This document shows, piece by piece, positions 29,388-37,415 of a stretch of 64,000 nt of DNA. Under the pieces are notes generated by a model. It was not told where the DNA came from. It saw only the letters and a program-made list of their open reading frames with translations, and ran no database searches. Origin of the DNA: Tamlana sp. I1 (lineage in GTDB: Bacteria; Bacteroidota; Bacteroidia; Flavobacteriales; Flavobacteriaceae). The stretch spans positions 1 to 64,000 of the forward strand of contig NZ_JACLAF010000012.1 in NCBI RefSeq assembly GCF_015355625.1, read 5' to 3'. Position 1 is the first letter of the stretch. The number at the start of each line of letters is the position of its first letter. The position numbers and the translations under genes were made by a program.

Positions 29388-29480
29388 TTAAGAGTTTAAT
29401 TTGGAGCAATTTAGGCCGCAAACATAATTAAATTCTGCAATTATAAAAATATTTTTCCTATAAATAATCGAAGGATAATA

Positions 29481-30575
29481 TTACACATTAAACAAAAAGT
29501 GCATTACATCGCCATCTTTTACAATGTAATTCTTGCCTTCAACACGCATTTTTCCAGCTTCTTTTACTTTGGATTCGCTTCCATACTCAACATAGTCATT
29601 ATAAGCAATAACTTCTGCACGAATAAAACCTTTTTCAAAATCGGTGTGAATAACTCCTGCCGCTTGTGGTGCCGAAGCCCCAATATCAATAGTCCAAGCA
29701 CGAACTTCTTTAACACCAGCAGTAAAATAGGTTTGTTGGTTTAATAATTTATAGGCGCCACGAATTAATTTAGCTGATCCAGCTTCATCTAAACCGATAT
29801 CTTGAAGAAACATTTGGCGTTCTTCATAATCGTCTAATTCATTAATGTCCGCTTCAGTTCCAACCGCTAAAACAATAACTTCAGCGTTTTCATCTTTAAC
29901 GTTTTCCTTAACTAAATCGACATAAGCATTACCAGAAACCGCAGATTCTTCATCTACATTACACACATACATTACTGGTTTATCGGTAATAAACTGCGAA
30001 GGCACTACAAAATCTTCATAATCGTCTTCAGCAAACTCTAAAGCTCTAACCGAAATCCCTGCTTCTAATCCTGCTTTAATTTTCAGTAAAACAGCTTCTT
30101 CCTTTTGCGCCTCTTTATTTCCAGTTTTAGCAGCACGTTTTACTTTATCAAGTTTCTTTTCGGCTGTTTCTAAATCTTTCAACTGCAGTTCCATATCGAT
30201 AGTTTCCTTATCGCGAATTGGGTTGACATTACCATCAACATGCACAATATTATCGTTATCGAAACAACGTAAAACGTGTAAAATAGCATCGGTTTCACGA
30301 ATGTTTGCTAAAAACTGATTTCCTAAACCTTCACCTTTACTCGCGCCTTTTACTAAACCTGCAATATCTACAATTTCTACAGTGGCAGGAATTACACGCT
30401 CAGGATTTACCAAAGATTCTAATTTTTCTAAACGCGGATCTGGTACATTTACCACACCAATATTAGGTTCGATAGTACAAAACGGAAAGTTTGCACTTTG
30501 CGCCTTAGCATTAGATAAACAATTAAATAAAGTTGATTTTCCTACGTTTGGTAATCCTACGATGCCTGCTTTCAT
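29481..30575 (-). CDS. ychF: Redox/ribosome-associated ATPase YchF (OLA1 family)
   Basis: This is a universally conserved Obg-related P-loop protein of 364 residues. The G1 motif is [10 protein letters not shown]3 is [16 protein letters not shown], and the C-terminal TGS-like domain has [11 protein letters not shown] and ends [11 protein letters not shown]. Unlike most GTPases of this class, YchF proteins prefer ATP; they bind ribosomes and affect stress responses. It has a promoter with both elements at 30677-30710 and a leader of about 95 nt that carries a perfect hairpin. Confidence 0.95.
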   Translation of the reverse strand: MKAGIVGLPNVGKSTLFNCLSNAKAQSANFPFCTIEPNIGVVNVPDPRLEKLESLVNPERVIPATVEIVDIAGLVKGASKGEGLGNQFLANIRETDAILHVLRCFDNDNIVHVDGNVNPIRDKETIDMELQLKDLETAEKKLDKVKRAAKTGNKEAQKEEAVLLKIKAGLEAGISVRALEFAEDDYEDFVVPSQFITDKPVMYVCNVDEESAVSGNAYVDLVKENVKDENAEVIVLAVGTEADINELDDYEERQMFLQDIGLDEAGSAKLIRGAYKLLNQQTYFTAGVKEVRAWTIDIGASAPQAAGVIHTDFEKGFIRAEVIAYNDYVEYGSESKVKEAGKMRVEGKNYIVKDGDVMHFLFNV

Positions 30576-30595
30576 TTGAAAATAGATTTTTTTTA

Positions 30596-30620
30596 TTTCC
30601 GAGACATCGGAAATTTTTTT
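30596..30620. promoter_or_regulatory. Perfect hairpin in the ychF leader, oriented like a plus-strand terminator
   Basis: TTTCCGA (30596-30602) and TCGGAAA (30607-30613) pair around the tetraloop GACA. On the plus strand seven Ts follow, the form of an intrinsic terminator, but no plus-strand gene precedes it. On the minus strand it lies in the 5' leader of ychF, about 20 nt before the ATG. Confidence 0.5.
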
Positions 30621-30676
30621 ATAATATTAATTTAGCTTAAGAACTTACTTAGTAAGTAGTAATTATTTTGCGATTG

Positions 30677-30710
30677 CAAATGTAGTTAATTCCGTGATTA
30701 TTTTTTACAA
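30677..30710 (-). promoter_or_regulatory. Promoter of ychF
   Basis: On the minus strand TTG (30708-30710) precedes TACATTTG (30677-30684) by 23 bp, at the upper end of the usual spacing. Predicted start of transcription is near 30670. Confidence 0.5.
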
Positions 30711-30782
30711 CTATTTGAAGCTTTAATTTAGTTGATGATTAATGGAAGTTGGTTGAATTTTTAAATATTAATTCAACACAAA

Positions 30783-30811
30783 AAATCCCAAACTATTAGC
30801 TCAGGATTTTA
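30783..30811 (-). terminator. Weak hairpin after the ferredoxin gene
   Basis: AAAATCC (30783-30789) and GGATTTT (30805-30811) flank a 15-nt loop, about 30 nt past the ferredoxin stop. On the minus strand the stem ends in a T-run. Confidence 0.45.
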
Positions 30812-30838
30812 ATTATACATTAATATTATATACTATTA

Positions 30839-31192
30839 TTAACCATCAGGGTGCATAAAGCGCTGCTTAGCTAATAATTCGTCGTCTGTTTCAACGTGAT
30901 CGTCGTCCGGAACACAACAATCTACTGGGCATACCGCAGCACATTGAGGCTCGTCATGGAATCCTTTACATTCTGTACATTTATCTGGTACAATATAGTA
31001 AAGCTCATCACTAATAGGTTCTTGAGCTTCATCTGCATCTACCTCAGATCCATTTGTTAATACTACTGTTCCTTCCAAACTCGTACCATCTTTGTAGCGC
31101 CAATCATCTGCACCTTCATATATTGCCGTATTCGGGCATTCCGGTTCACATGCACCACAATTTATACATTCGTCTGTTATTATAATTGCCAT
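30839..31192 (-). CDS. 2x[4Fe-4S] dicluster ferredoxin
   Basis: This 117-residue electron carrier has two cluster-binding motifs: [19 protein letters not shown] at the N-terminus and [20 protein letters not shown] about 60 residues later. The second has the longer Cys-Cys spacing of Allochromatium-type ferredoxins. An acidic insert separates the two. I start at the ATG at 31192, which gives the usual [12 protein letters not shown] beginning; the open frame reaches back to 31252, but those residues overlie the divergent promoter. It is divergent from the acyl-CoA reductase gene, 67 bp away, and shares a symmetrical promoter with it, which suggests the two proteins are made together. Confidence 0.93.
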   Translation of the reverse strand: MAIIITDECINCGACEPECPNTAIYEGADDWRYKDGTSLEGTVVLTNGSEVDADEAQEPISDELYYIVPDKCTECKGFHDEPQCAAVCPVDCCVPDDDHVETDDELLAKQRFMHPDG

Positions 31193-31215
31193 AGCGTTTT
31201 TTCTTTCTAAATTTG
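31186..31215 (+). promoter_or_regulatory. Plus-strand half of the symmetrical divergent promoter (acyl-CoA reductase, serC)
   Basis: TTG (31186-31188) is followed after 19 bp by TAAATTTG (31208-31215), a full consensus promoter. The -33 element lies within the first codons of the ferredoxin gene. Transcription should start near 31221, about 40 nt before the acyl-CoA reductase ATG. Confidence 0.7.
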
Positions 31216-31221
31216 CAATTG

Positions 31222-31253
31222 CAAAAATAACGCCAAAACCCTTCATAACCAAA
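31222..31253 (-). promoter_or_regulatory. Minus-strand half of the symmetrical divergent promoter (ferredoxin)
   Basis: On the minus strand TTTG (31250-31253) is followed after 20 bp by TATTTTTG (31222-31229). The two -7 boxes are joined by a perfect 14-bp palindrome, TTTGCAATTGCAAA (31212-31225). Each promoter's -7 box therefore lies in the first transcribed bases of the other. Confidence 0.7.
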
Positions 31254-31259
31254 TTAAGG

Positions 31260-32318
31260 ATGCAATTACAAGAAAGAATTAATGCTTTTATAAATTTAGG
31301 AGATTTTTTAAGGCAATTTTCTAATGAAGTTATCCAAAAAGACGATAATGTTAAACATAACGATATTTTCTTCGATGGCTTTAAACATCAGCTAAAATTA
31401 GCCGAAGAACACAATGGTTGGTTTACCCCAGAAAATATCAGTTTTGCATTAGCATCTTGGGCCGATGCCTTAACCTTAGATAACTTAAACACCTGGTTAA
31501 AACCATATAACACAGAAAACGTTACTCCTAAAAAAGTGGCTATTATTATGGCTGGAAACATTCCACTAGTGGGCTTTCACGATTTTTTAGCTGTGCTTAT
31601 TACAGGCCATGAGGTTTTGGTTAAACAGTCTTCAAACGACAAACATCTTCTACCCTATTTAGCTAAATATTTGGAATATGTAGAACCTCAGTTTAAGGGA
31701 AAAATCACTTTTACAGAAGGGAAAATTGAAAATTTCGATGCCGTTATTGCCACAGGAAGCAATAATACCGCGCGTTATTTTGAATATTATTTTAAAGATA
31801 AACCTGCTATAATTAGAAATAATCGAAATTCGGTTGCTGTTTTAACAGGTAAAGAATCTGAAGACGATTTAAAAAACCTTTCGGAAGATATTTTTAGATA
31901 CTACGGTTTAGGCTGTAGAAACGTCTCTAAATTATACCTTCCTAAAAATTATAATTTTGATGCTTTTTTTGAAGGCATGTACCACTGGCATCCTATTATT
32001 AACAAAGCAAAATACGCCAACAATTATGACTATAATAAGGCTGTGTATTTAATGAGTGAATTTGACATGCTTGAAAACGGATTTTTCATGATTAAAGAAG
32101 ATGAAAGTTTAGCCTCGCCTATTGCTACCGTTTTTTATGAATATTATGAAAATAAAGACGCTTTATCAGAAAAATTAAAAGCAAATAAAGAGCAAATTCA
32201 ATGTATTGTTTCTAACGGATTTACAAAAAAAGAAATTCCGTTTGGGGCCACTCAAAAACCTCAACTTTGGGATTATGCAGATGATGTGGATTCCGTTGAA
32301 TTTTTGTTAGCGATTTGA
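31260..32318 (+). CDS. Acyl-CoA reductase (LuxC-related)
   Basis: This 352-residue protein belongs to the LuxC-like acyl-CoA reductase branch of the aldehyde dehydrogenase superfamily. Landmarks are [21 protein letters not shown] near residue 95, [34 protein letters not shown] and [16 protein letters not shown] with the likely catalytic Cys. Members reduce activated fatty acids to aldehydes; the substrate here is unknown. It sits next to a ferredoxin gene that shares its promoter region and is 76 bp upstream of serC on the same strand. That arrangement, recalled from other flavobacteria, may reflect a redox link or just shared expression. Confidence 0.88.
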   Translation: MQLQERINAFINLGDFLRQFSNEVIQKDDNVKHNDIFFDGFKHQLKLAEEHNGWFTPENISFALASWADALTLDNLNTWLKPYNTENVTPKKVAIIMAGNIPLVGFHDFLAVLITGHEVLVKQSSNDKHLLPYLAKYLEYVEPQFKGKITFTEGKIENFDAVIATGSNNTARYFEYYFKDKPAIIRNNRNSVAVLTGKESEDDLKNLSEDIFRYYGLGCRNVSKLYLPKNYNFDAFFEGMYHWHPIINKAKYANNYDYNKAVYLMSEFDMLENGFFMIKEDESLASPIATVFYEYYENKDALSEKLKANKEQIQCIVSNGFTKKEIPFGATQKPQLWDYADDVDSVEFLLAI

Positions 32319-32394
32319 CCAAACTTTTAAAGAATTTTTAATTAAAAATATGTAATTAATTAAGACCTTTACAACTTAATTTTTACCAAGAAAA

Positions 32395-33459
32395 ATGAAA
32401 AAACATAACTTTAGTGCAGGACCTAGTATTTTACCTCAAGAAGTTCTATTAAAAGCTTCTGAGGCAGTTGTAGATTATAATAATAGTGGCTTATCCTTAA
32501 TTGAAATATCTCACAGAAGTAAAGATTTTGTAGGTATCATGGACAACGCGAGATCTTTAGCTATAGAGCTTTTAGGTTTAGAGGGCAAGGGTTATACCGC
32601 ATTATTTTTACAAGGTGGTGCAAGTACGCAATTTTTAATGGTGGCTTTAAACCTTTTAGAGAAAAAAGCAGGATACATTAACACTGGAGCTTGGAGTGGG
32701 AAAGCCATTAAAGAAGCTAAAAAAATTGGAAACATTGTAGAAGTAGCTACTTCTGCCGATGCTAATTTTAACTATATCCCTAAAGGAATCGAAATTCCTT
32801 CAGATTTAGATTACTTACACTACACATCAAACAATACTATTTTTGGAACACAGTTTAAAGACATTCCTCAAACTAACGCACCTTTAGTGTGTGATATGAG
32901 TAGCGATATTTTTTCTCGTACTTTAGATTTCTCAAAATTTAGCTTAATCTATGCCGGTGCTCAAAAAAATATGGGACCAGCAGGAACAACACTTGTAGTT
33001 ATTAAAGATGAAATTTTAGGTGAAGTATCGCGCGAGATTCCTTCTATTTTAGATTACCAATTACACATTAAAGCAGACAGCATGTACAACACGCCTCCTG
33101 TTTTCCCTGTATACACCTCTATGTTAACTTTAGAGTGGTTAAAAGGATTAGGTGGTATTGCTAGAATTGAAGCAGAAAACGAAAAGAAATCGACTGTTAT
33201 GTATTCTGAAATTGACTTAAATCCATTATTTACAGGATTTGCAGCCAAAGAAGACAGATCGCCAATGAATGCGACTTTTAACTTAACTGATGATAAATTA
33301 AAAGACACTTTTGAAACTATGCTTAAAGAAGCTGGAATTAGTGGTGTAAACGGACACAGAAGTGTTGGTGGCTACAGAGCTTCTATGTACAATGCCTTAC
33401 CTTTAGATAGCGTAAAAGCATTAGTTGAAGTGATGAGCGAATTAGAGAGTAAAGCATAA
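32395..33459 (+). CDS. serC: Phosphoserine aminotransferase
   Basis: SerC transfers an amino group to 3-phosphohydroxypyruvate in serine synthesis, and makes a related product in pyridoxal phosphate synthesis. The 354-residue class V aminotransferase begins MKKHNFSAGPSILP, has FLQGGASTQF for cofactor binding and the PLP lysine in YAGAQKNMGPAG. The C-terminus shows GHRSVGGYRASMYNALP. serA follows on the same strand after 180 bp of repeat-rich spacer. Together they supply two of the three serine pathway steps; serB is not in the window. Confidence 0.96.
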   Translation: MKKHNFSAGPSILPQEVLLKASEAVVDYNNSGLSLIEISHRSKDFVGIMDNARSLAIELLGLEGKGYTALFLQGGASTQFLMVALNLLEKKAGYINTGAWSGKAIKEAKKIGNIVEVATSADANFNYIPKGIEIPSDLDYLHYTSNNTIFGTQFKDIPQTNAPLVCDMSSDIFSRTLDFSKFSLIYAGAQKNMGPAGTTLVVIKDEILGEVSREIPSILDYQLHIKADSMYNTPPVFPVYTSMLTLEWLKGLGGIARIEAENEKKSTVMYSEIDLNPLFTGFAAKEDRSPMNATFNLTDDKLKDTFETMLKEAGISGVNGHRSVGGYRASMYNALPLDSVKALVEVMSELESKA

Positions 33460-33479
33460 AATAAGTTTGCAGTGAGCAG

Positions 33480-33633
33480 TCGCTGTTTTCAGTGCCTTAC
33501 TCGAACGTATAAAAAGTAGCAGTAGCCAGTCACAGTTAACAGGTTTACTCAAATAAATAAAATTTAATTTTAAGTTGAATGGTTTATCGTTCGTTCAAAG
33601 AACTTTTAACTTTTAACTTTTAACTTTTAACTT
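33480..33633 (+). repeat. Degenerate short repeats between serC and serA
   Basis: Around 33470-33540 are several loose copies of GCAGT/CAGTG words. At 33601-33633 the 7-mer AACTTTT is repeated four times in tandem plus a partial copy, ending 7 bp before the serA ATG. Such low-complexity runs are common between flavobacterial genes and prone to copy-number change. Near the serA start they could alter translation. Confidence 0.6.
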
Positions 33634-33639
33634 AGATAA

Positions 33640-34590
33640 ATGAAAGTATTAGCAAACGACGGGATTTCACAAAGTGGTATCGATGCTTTAGAAAAAGCAG
33701 GTCATGAAGTGATTACAACAACCGTAGCACAGGAACAATTAATTAATTATATTAACGAAAAAGACATCACTGTTTTATTAGTACGTAGTGCAACTACAGT
33801 ACGTAAAGACTTAATTGACGCATGTCCAGGACTAAAAATTATTGGTCGTGGTGGTGTTGGTATGGATAACATCGATGTTGAGTACGCTAGAGAAAAAGGC
33901 TTAAGCGTAATTAACACACCAGCAGCTTCTTCGCACTCTGTTGCCGAGTTAGTATTCGGGCACTTTTACGGATTAGCACGTTTCTTACATAACTCTAACA
34001 GAGATATGCCATTAGAAGGCGATCAAAACTTTAAAGGTTTAAAGAAAGCTTACGCGAAAGGAACCGAATTAAAAGGAAAAACTTTAGGAGTTTTAGGATT
34101 TGGTCGTATTGGTCAAGCCACAGCTAAAGTAGCTCTTGGAGCTGGGATGAAAGTGGTTGCTTTCGATCCGTTTTTAGAGCAAGTAAATTTAGAATTGGAC
34201 TTTTTCGATGGTCAGAAAGTAAATTTTGATATAAAAACCATTTCTAAAGAAGACGTTTTAAAACAATCTGATTTTATCACATTACACGTTCCTGCTCAAG
34301 ACGAATACGTTATTGATGAAGCAGAATTTAACATCATGAAAGACGGAGTTATTATTGCCAATGCAGCTCGTGGTGGTGTAATTAACGAAGTAGCGCTTGT
34401 AAAAGCATTAGAAAGCGGTAAAGTTTCTAGAGCAGCATTAGATGTTTTTGAAAAAGAACCAAAGCCAGAAATTCAGTTATTAATGAATCCTGCATTATCT
34501 TTAACACCGCATACAGGTGCAGCTACTAACGAAGCCCAAGATAGAATTGGTACTGAATTAGCAGAACAAATCATTAATATTCTTGGCTAA
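33640..34590 (+). CDS. serA: D-3-phosphoglycerate dehydrogenase
   Basis: This enzyme oxidises 3-phosphoglycerate, the first committed step to serine. It is 316 residues, the short form without a C-terminal ACT regulatory domain, so it should not be feedback-controlled through that domain. The NAD-binding Rossmann motif is GVLGFGRIGQA, and catalytic residues lie in ANAARGGVINE (Arg) and LTPHTGAATNEA (His). It follows serC on the same strand. A strong terminator at 34648 ends the unit. A generic 2-hydroxyacid dehydrogenase role is the alternative, but the position makes SerA likely. Confidence 0.93.
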   Translation: MKVLANDGISQSGIDALEKAGHEVITTTVAQEQLINYINEKDITVLLVRSATTVRKDLIDACPGLKIIGRGGVGMDNIDVEYAREKGLSVINTPAASSHSVAELVFGHFYGLARFLHNSNRDMPLEGDQNFKGLKKAYAKGTELKGKTLGVLGFGRIGQATAKVALGAGMKVVAFDPFLEQVNLELDFFDGQKVNFDIKTISKEDVLKQSDFITLHVPAQDEYVIDEAEFNIMKDGVIIANAARGGVINEVALVKALESGKVSRAALDVFEKEPKPEIQLLMNPALSLTPHTGAATNEAQDRIGTELAEQIINILG

Positions 34591-34647
34591 TATTTTTTCT
34601 AAAAAACTTATTTAGTAAGAATATTACAAGAAAATTTAATTTATATT

Positions 34648-34681
34648 AAAGTCCTAACCCTAAAAGGTTGGGACTTTTTTT
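34648..34681 (+). terminator. Intrinsic terminator of serA
   Basis: AAAGTCCTAACC (34648-34659) pairs with GGTTGGGACTTT (34666-34677), with one G-U pair and a 6-nt loop, followed by more Ts. Confidence 0.88.
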
Positions 34682-34733
34682 GTAAATTCAAGGTTCCTTA
34701 TAAAATAATTTAATTAATTAAACCATTTATATC

Positions 34734-35372
34734 ATGTCTGGAATTTTAGATTTATTAAACAGCGACCTCGGAAAAACCATTGTTAATGGTGTTGCTGGAC
34801 AAACCAACCAACCCCAAAACAAAACACAGGATGTTTTAACTATGGCGCTGCCCTTATTAACAGCAGCGATGAAAAGAAACGCTAACTCCCCTCAAGGTGC
34901 CGAAGGACTTATGAATGCTTTAAATAGCAAACATGACGGCAGTATCCTAGATAATCTAGGCAGTTTATTTGAAGGTGGTGTAAACGCCGATGTTATTAAT
35001 GACGGCGGAAATATTTTAGGTCATGTTTTAGGCTCTAAACAACAACACATTGAGAATACCTTAGGAGCTAAATCTGGTATGGATGCCAATTCGGTGAGTC
35101 AGATTTTAAAAATAGCAGCCCCGCTTTTAATGGGTTTGTTGGGCAAACAAACTAGGCAACAAAATGTAAACTCACCAAATGATATGGGAAGCCTTTTAGG
35201 TGGTTTATTAGGTGGAAACTCATCAGGTCAAGAACAAAACTTCTTAGAAAGCATGCTAGATGCCGATGGTGATGGTAGCGTTATTGATGATGTAGCTGGA
35301 ATGATGCTGGGTGGCGATAAAAATAAAGGCGGTCTTGGCGGTGTACTAGGTGGCTTATTTGGTGGAAAATAA
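34734..35372 (+). CDS. DUF937 domain protein
   Basis: This 212-residue protein has no signal peptide and is rich in Gly, Leu, Asn and Gln. It starts MSGILDLLNSDLGKTIVNGV, has repeated helical segments around GSILDNLGSLF and AAPLLMGLLGKQ, and ends in glycine-rich GGVLGGLFGGK. A DADGDGSVIDD segment near residue 178 resembles a single EF-hand-like or dockerin-like calcium loop. DUF937 proteins (YidB-like) are of unknown function. It is a single-gene unit bounded by terminators. Confidence 0.85.
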   Translation: MSGILDLLNSDLGKTIVNGVAGQTNQPQNKTQDVLTMALPLLTAAMKRNANSPQGAEGLMNALNSKHDGSILDNLGSLFEGGVNADVINDGGNILGHVLGSKQQHIENTLGAKSGMDANSVSQILKIAAPLLMGLLGKQTRQQNVNSPNDMGSLLGGLLGGNSSGQEQNFLESMLDADGDGSVIDDVAGMMLGGDKNKGGLGGVLGGLFGGK

Positions 35373-35391
35373 TCCAATCACTATAAATTAG

Positions 35392-35435
35392 AAAAGCTGT
35401 GTGAAATAATTAACGATTCACACAGCTTTTTTTTT
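35392..35435. terminator. Terminator between convergent DUF937 and DUF502 genes
   Basis: AAAAGCTGTGTGAA (35392-35405) and TTCACACAGCTTTT (35417-35430) form a perfect 14-bp stem with an 11-nt loop and a T-run on the plus strand. Confidence 0.88.
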
Positions 35436-35458
35436 ATATCTTAAATACGAACACTTAT

Positions 35459-36073
35459 TTATTTTTTTGAAAACGTAGAATTATCAAACTTACCATCGAT
35501 AATTTTATCAGAGTCTACCCCTAATTTTCTATAAAATTTCATAACATTTATTTCTTCAATATCTATTCTTTTTAAGCGATCCCATTTAACAATAACAACA
35601 TCGCCTGCCATAGGATTTGGAGCACCAGGGATAAATACCGCATTAAGTTCATCGTCTATCCGTTCCATTAAAAAACCAATTTGCCAAACTTCTTCAATAT
35701 CAACAAGTACAACGTCTTTTAAATGTTTAGAATCCAATCCTGCTGCGGCTTCTGTCATGCCTTTTAATAACGAATAACCAGGCACGTTAGACAAAATATT
35801 GTTCTCTATCCAATCCTTAAAACGAGTAGCATTATTGGTTCTTGCAAACACTCCAGCGATAAAACATAAAATAAACAAAAGTAGTACAGCAATAAATTTA
35901 GATGTTATTTGTCCGCCTAAAAAAGTAAAATCAATTTTATCGGCAATAGGACCTACAATTTTACGAAAGACACGTAATATTTTTTCAATTAAGAAAATCA
36001 CTAAAAAAATTGGAATAATAAAAAACAATCCACCAATTAAGGTTGTTTTTATAAAGGATAAAATATTTTTCAT
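35459..36073 (-). CDS. DUF502 family membrane protein
   Basis: This 204-residue protein has two N-terminal membrane spans (about residues 8-30, LIGGLFFIIPIFLVIFLIE, and 54-76, FIAVLLLFILCFIAGVF) followed by a soluble domain. Family features are PGYSLLKGM near residue 97 and the VFIPGAPNPMAGDVVIV stretch near residue 147. DUF502 proteins are widespread and of unknown function; a plant relative is linked to cell-surface processes. It is transcribed alone. Confidence 0.88.
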   Translation of the reverse strand: MKNILSFIKTTLIGGLFFIIPIFLVIFLIEKILRVFRKIVGPIADKIDFTFLGGQITSKFIAVLLLFILCFIAGVFARTNNATRFKDWIENNILSNVPGYSLLKGMTEAAAGLDSKHLKDVVLVDIEEVWQIGFLMERIDDELNAVFIPGAPNPMAGDVVIVKWDRLKRIDIEEINVMKFYRKLGVDSDKIIDGKFDNSTFSKK

Positions 36074-36259
36074 AGGGTTATTTTATTACGATTACCATTT
36101 AATATTTATAATGCGAATATATAATTACAAATTAAAGAATCATTACATTTTCAGCAATTTACCCCTTCACACCAGATATAATATTCACGACTACAGTTTA
36201 TTAATTCTAATTTGTTTTTTGTATCTTAATATTTGTTTCAAATACATCAATTTACAACT

Positions 36260-36712
36260 ATGCTACTAAATTCTATAAATAAATTAGCTTGTATACTATT
36301 ACTAATCTTTTTTATATCTAGCTGCAACACATCAAAGTCTACTACAACAACACAGGACGAACGTTTGGAAGCTTTAAAACTAAATGATACGGTTACCATT
36401 GCTAACGACGAGATAGAATATGAAATTATTATAATTGAACCTGGTTTTAATTATTGGGTAGCAAGTACAGCGCGACCAAAAGGGTATTACTCACAAAGCT
36501 TTCTAGAAAATAGAAACTACCTTTATGTCATGGAGTGGAATCAGCGGGTATTACAGCCACAACGTTATCCTCCAAATTTATACGAATTACAAATAAATTA
36601 CAATCAAGGCATAGACTATGGTTACGACGTAAATTATTTACTTTATAATTATTTCATTTACTTCCAATTAACCTATAAACAAAGATTAGGGCCTTTTGAG
36701 CCTAGAATTTAA
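36260..36712 (+). CDS. DUF6146 family lipoprotein
   Basis: This 150-residue lipoprotein has the lipobox LLIFFISSC near residue 19. The mature part begins NTSKSTTTT and has conserved aromatic motifs GFNYWVAS, ARPKGYYSQ and YVMEWNQRV, which I recognise as the DUF6146 family of Bacteroidota. Function is unknown. I start at the ATG at 36260; the open frame begins at a TTG at 36233, which would add nine residues before the signal. It leads into a plus-strand run of genes that includes a TonB receptor. Confidence 0.82.
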   Translation: MLLNSINKLACILLLIFFISSCNTSKSTTTTQDERLEALKLNDTVTIANDEIEYEIIIIEPGFNYWVASTARPKGYYSQSFLENRNYLYVMEWNQRVLQPQRYPPNLYELQINYNQGIDYGYDVNYLLYNYFIYFQLTYKQRLGPFEPRI

Positions 36713-36748
36713 ATTTGATTTAACTATTTTTGCACCTAAATTACATTT

Positions 36749-37051
36749 GTGAAAAAACTAAAAGAACGTTGGGATATTGAACATAACTGGGAAGTTATTG
36801 TCATACTTGTAGTGTTTTCTGTTACAGGTTCTACAGCATCCTTCATCGGTAAACCCATTTTAAATTACTTAAATATTACAAGTGAAAACCTTGGAAGTTT
36901 TGGGTATTGGGCTATCCGAATTCTTTTATTATTTGTGATGTATCAATTCATGCTTGTCTTTTTTGGATGGCTTTTTGGTCAATATAAATTTTTCTGGAAT
37001 TTCGAGAAAAAAATGTTACGCAGAATTGGTTTAAAGCGTTTTGTAGATTAA
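36749..37051 (+). CDS. DUF6787 family membrane protein
   Basis: This 100-residue protein starts at a GTG (36749), with no ATG nearby. It begins MKKLKERWDIEHNWEVIVIL and has two membrane spans (about 15-35 and 52-75) with short charged ends. I recognise the DUF6787 family by RWDI and the GWLFGQYKFFWNFEKKM segment. Function is unknown. Its stop codon TAA touches the ATG of the next gene with no gap, so the two are almost certainly co-translated. Confidence 0.82.
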   Translation: MKKLKERWDIEHNWEVIVILVVFSVTGSTASFIGKPILNYLNITSENLGSFGYWAIRILLLFVMYQFMLVFFGWLFGQYKFFWNFEKKMLRRIGLKRFVD

Positions 37052-37384
37052 ATGATTGCAAAAAAGCAACATATCATTTTTAGAATACTCACTTTATGTC
37101 TTGTGACTACTTTGTTGTTTCCTGCTGCAGCAAAGTTTGTGCATGTTTTTGAGCATCATAACCACAAAGTTTGCTCGGGAGACGACTCCACTCACTTTCA
37201 TCAAGTTGATTTAGATTGTGAGTTTCAAAAGTTCCCTTTACACACACATATACTTTTAATTGATACTATGGCCTATTGGTTTAAAACCAATCCTCCTGAA
37301 AATGTATCAATTATAAATTATAAAACACTCAAACATCACAAACCGCTTTCTTTTTCCTTAAGAGGCCCTCCTGTTTTAGCTTAA
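37052..37384 (+). CDS. Small His-rich exported protein, probable metal-binding
   Basis: This 110-residue protein has an N-terminal signal or single membrane span (about residues 8-27). Residues 31-66 hold eight histidines (31, 35, 36, 38, 48, 50, 64, 66) and two cysteines (41, 56), a clear transition-metal-binding composition. It is joined directly to the upstream gene and followed 31 bp later by a TonB receptor gene. From this I infer a periplasmic or inner-membrane partner of a zinc or copper uptake system. I do not recognise a named family. Metal identity cannot be read from sequence. Confidence 0.75.
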   Translation: MIAKKQHIIFRILTLCLVTTLLFPAAAKFVHVFEHHNHKVCSGDDSTHFHQVDLDCEFQKFPLHTHILLIDTMAYWFKTNPPENVSIINYKTLKHHKPLSFSLRGPPVLA

Positions 37385-37415
37385 AATTTCTTTTTTAAAC
37401 TAAAACAAAATTTCA

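Noticed and set aside
35799-36269. 156-codon plus-strand frame across the DUF502 gene and spacer
   Set aside because: Most of it is antisense to DUF502 and the rest is hydrophobic, low-complexity translation of AT-rich spacer.
36742-36749. TACATTTG as a promoter for the DUF6787 gene
   Set aside because: It matches the -7 consensus but its last base is the first base of the GTG start codon, so transcription would begin inside the gene. Read-through from DUF6146 is more likely.
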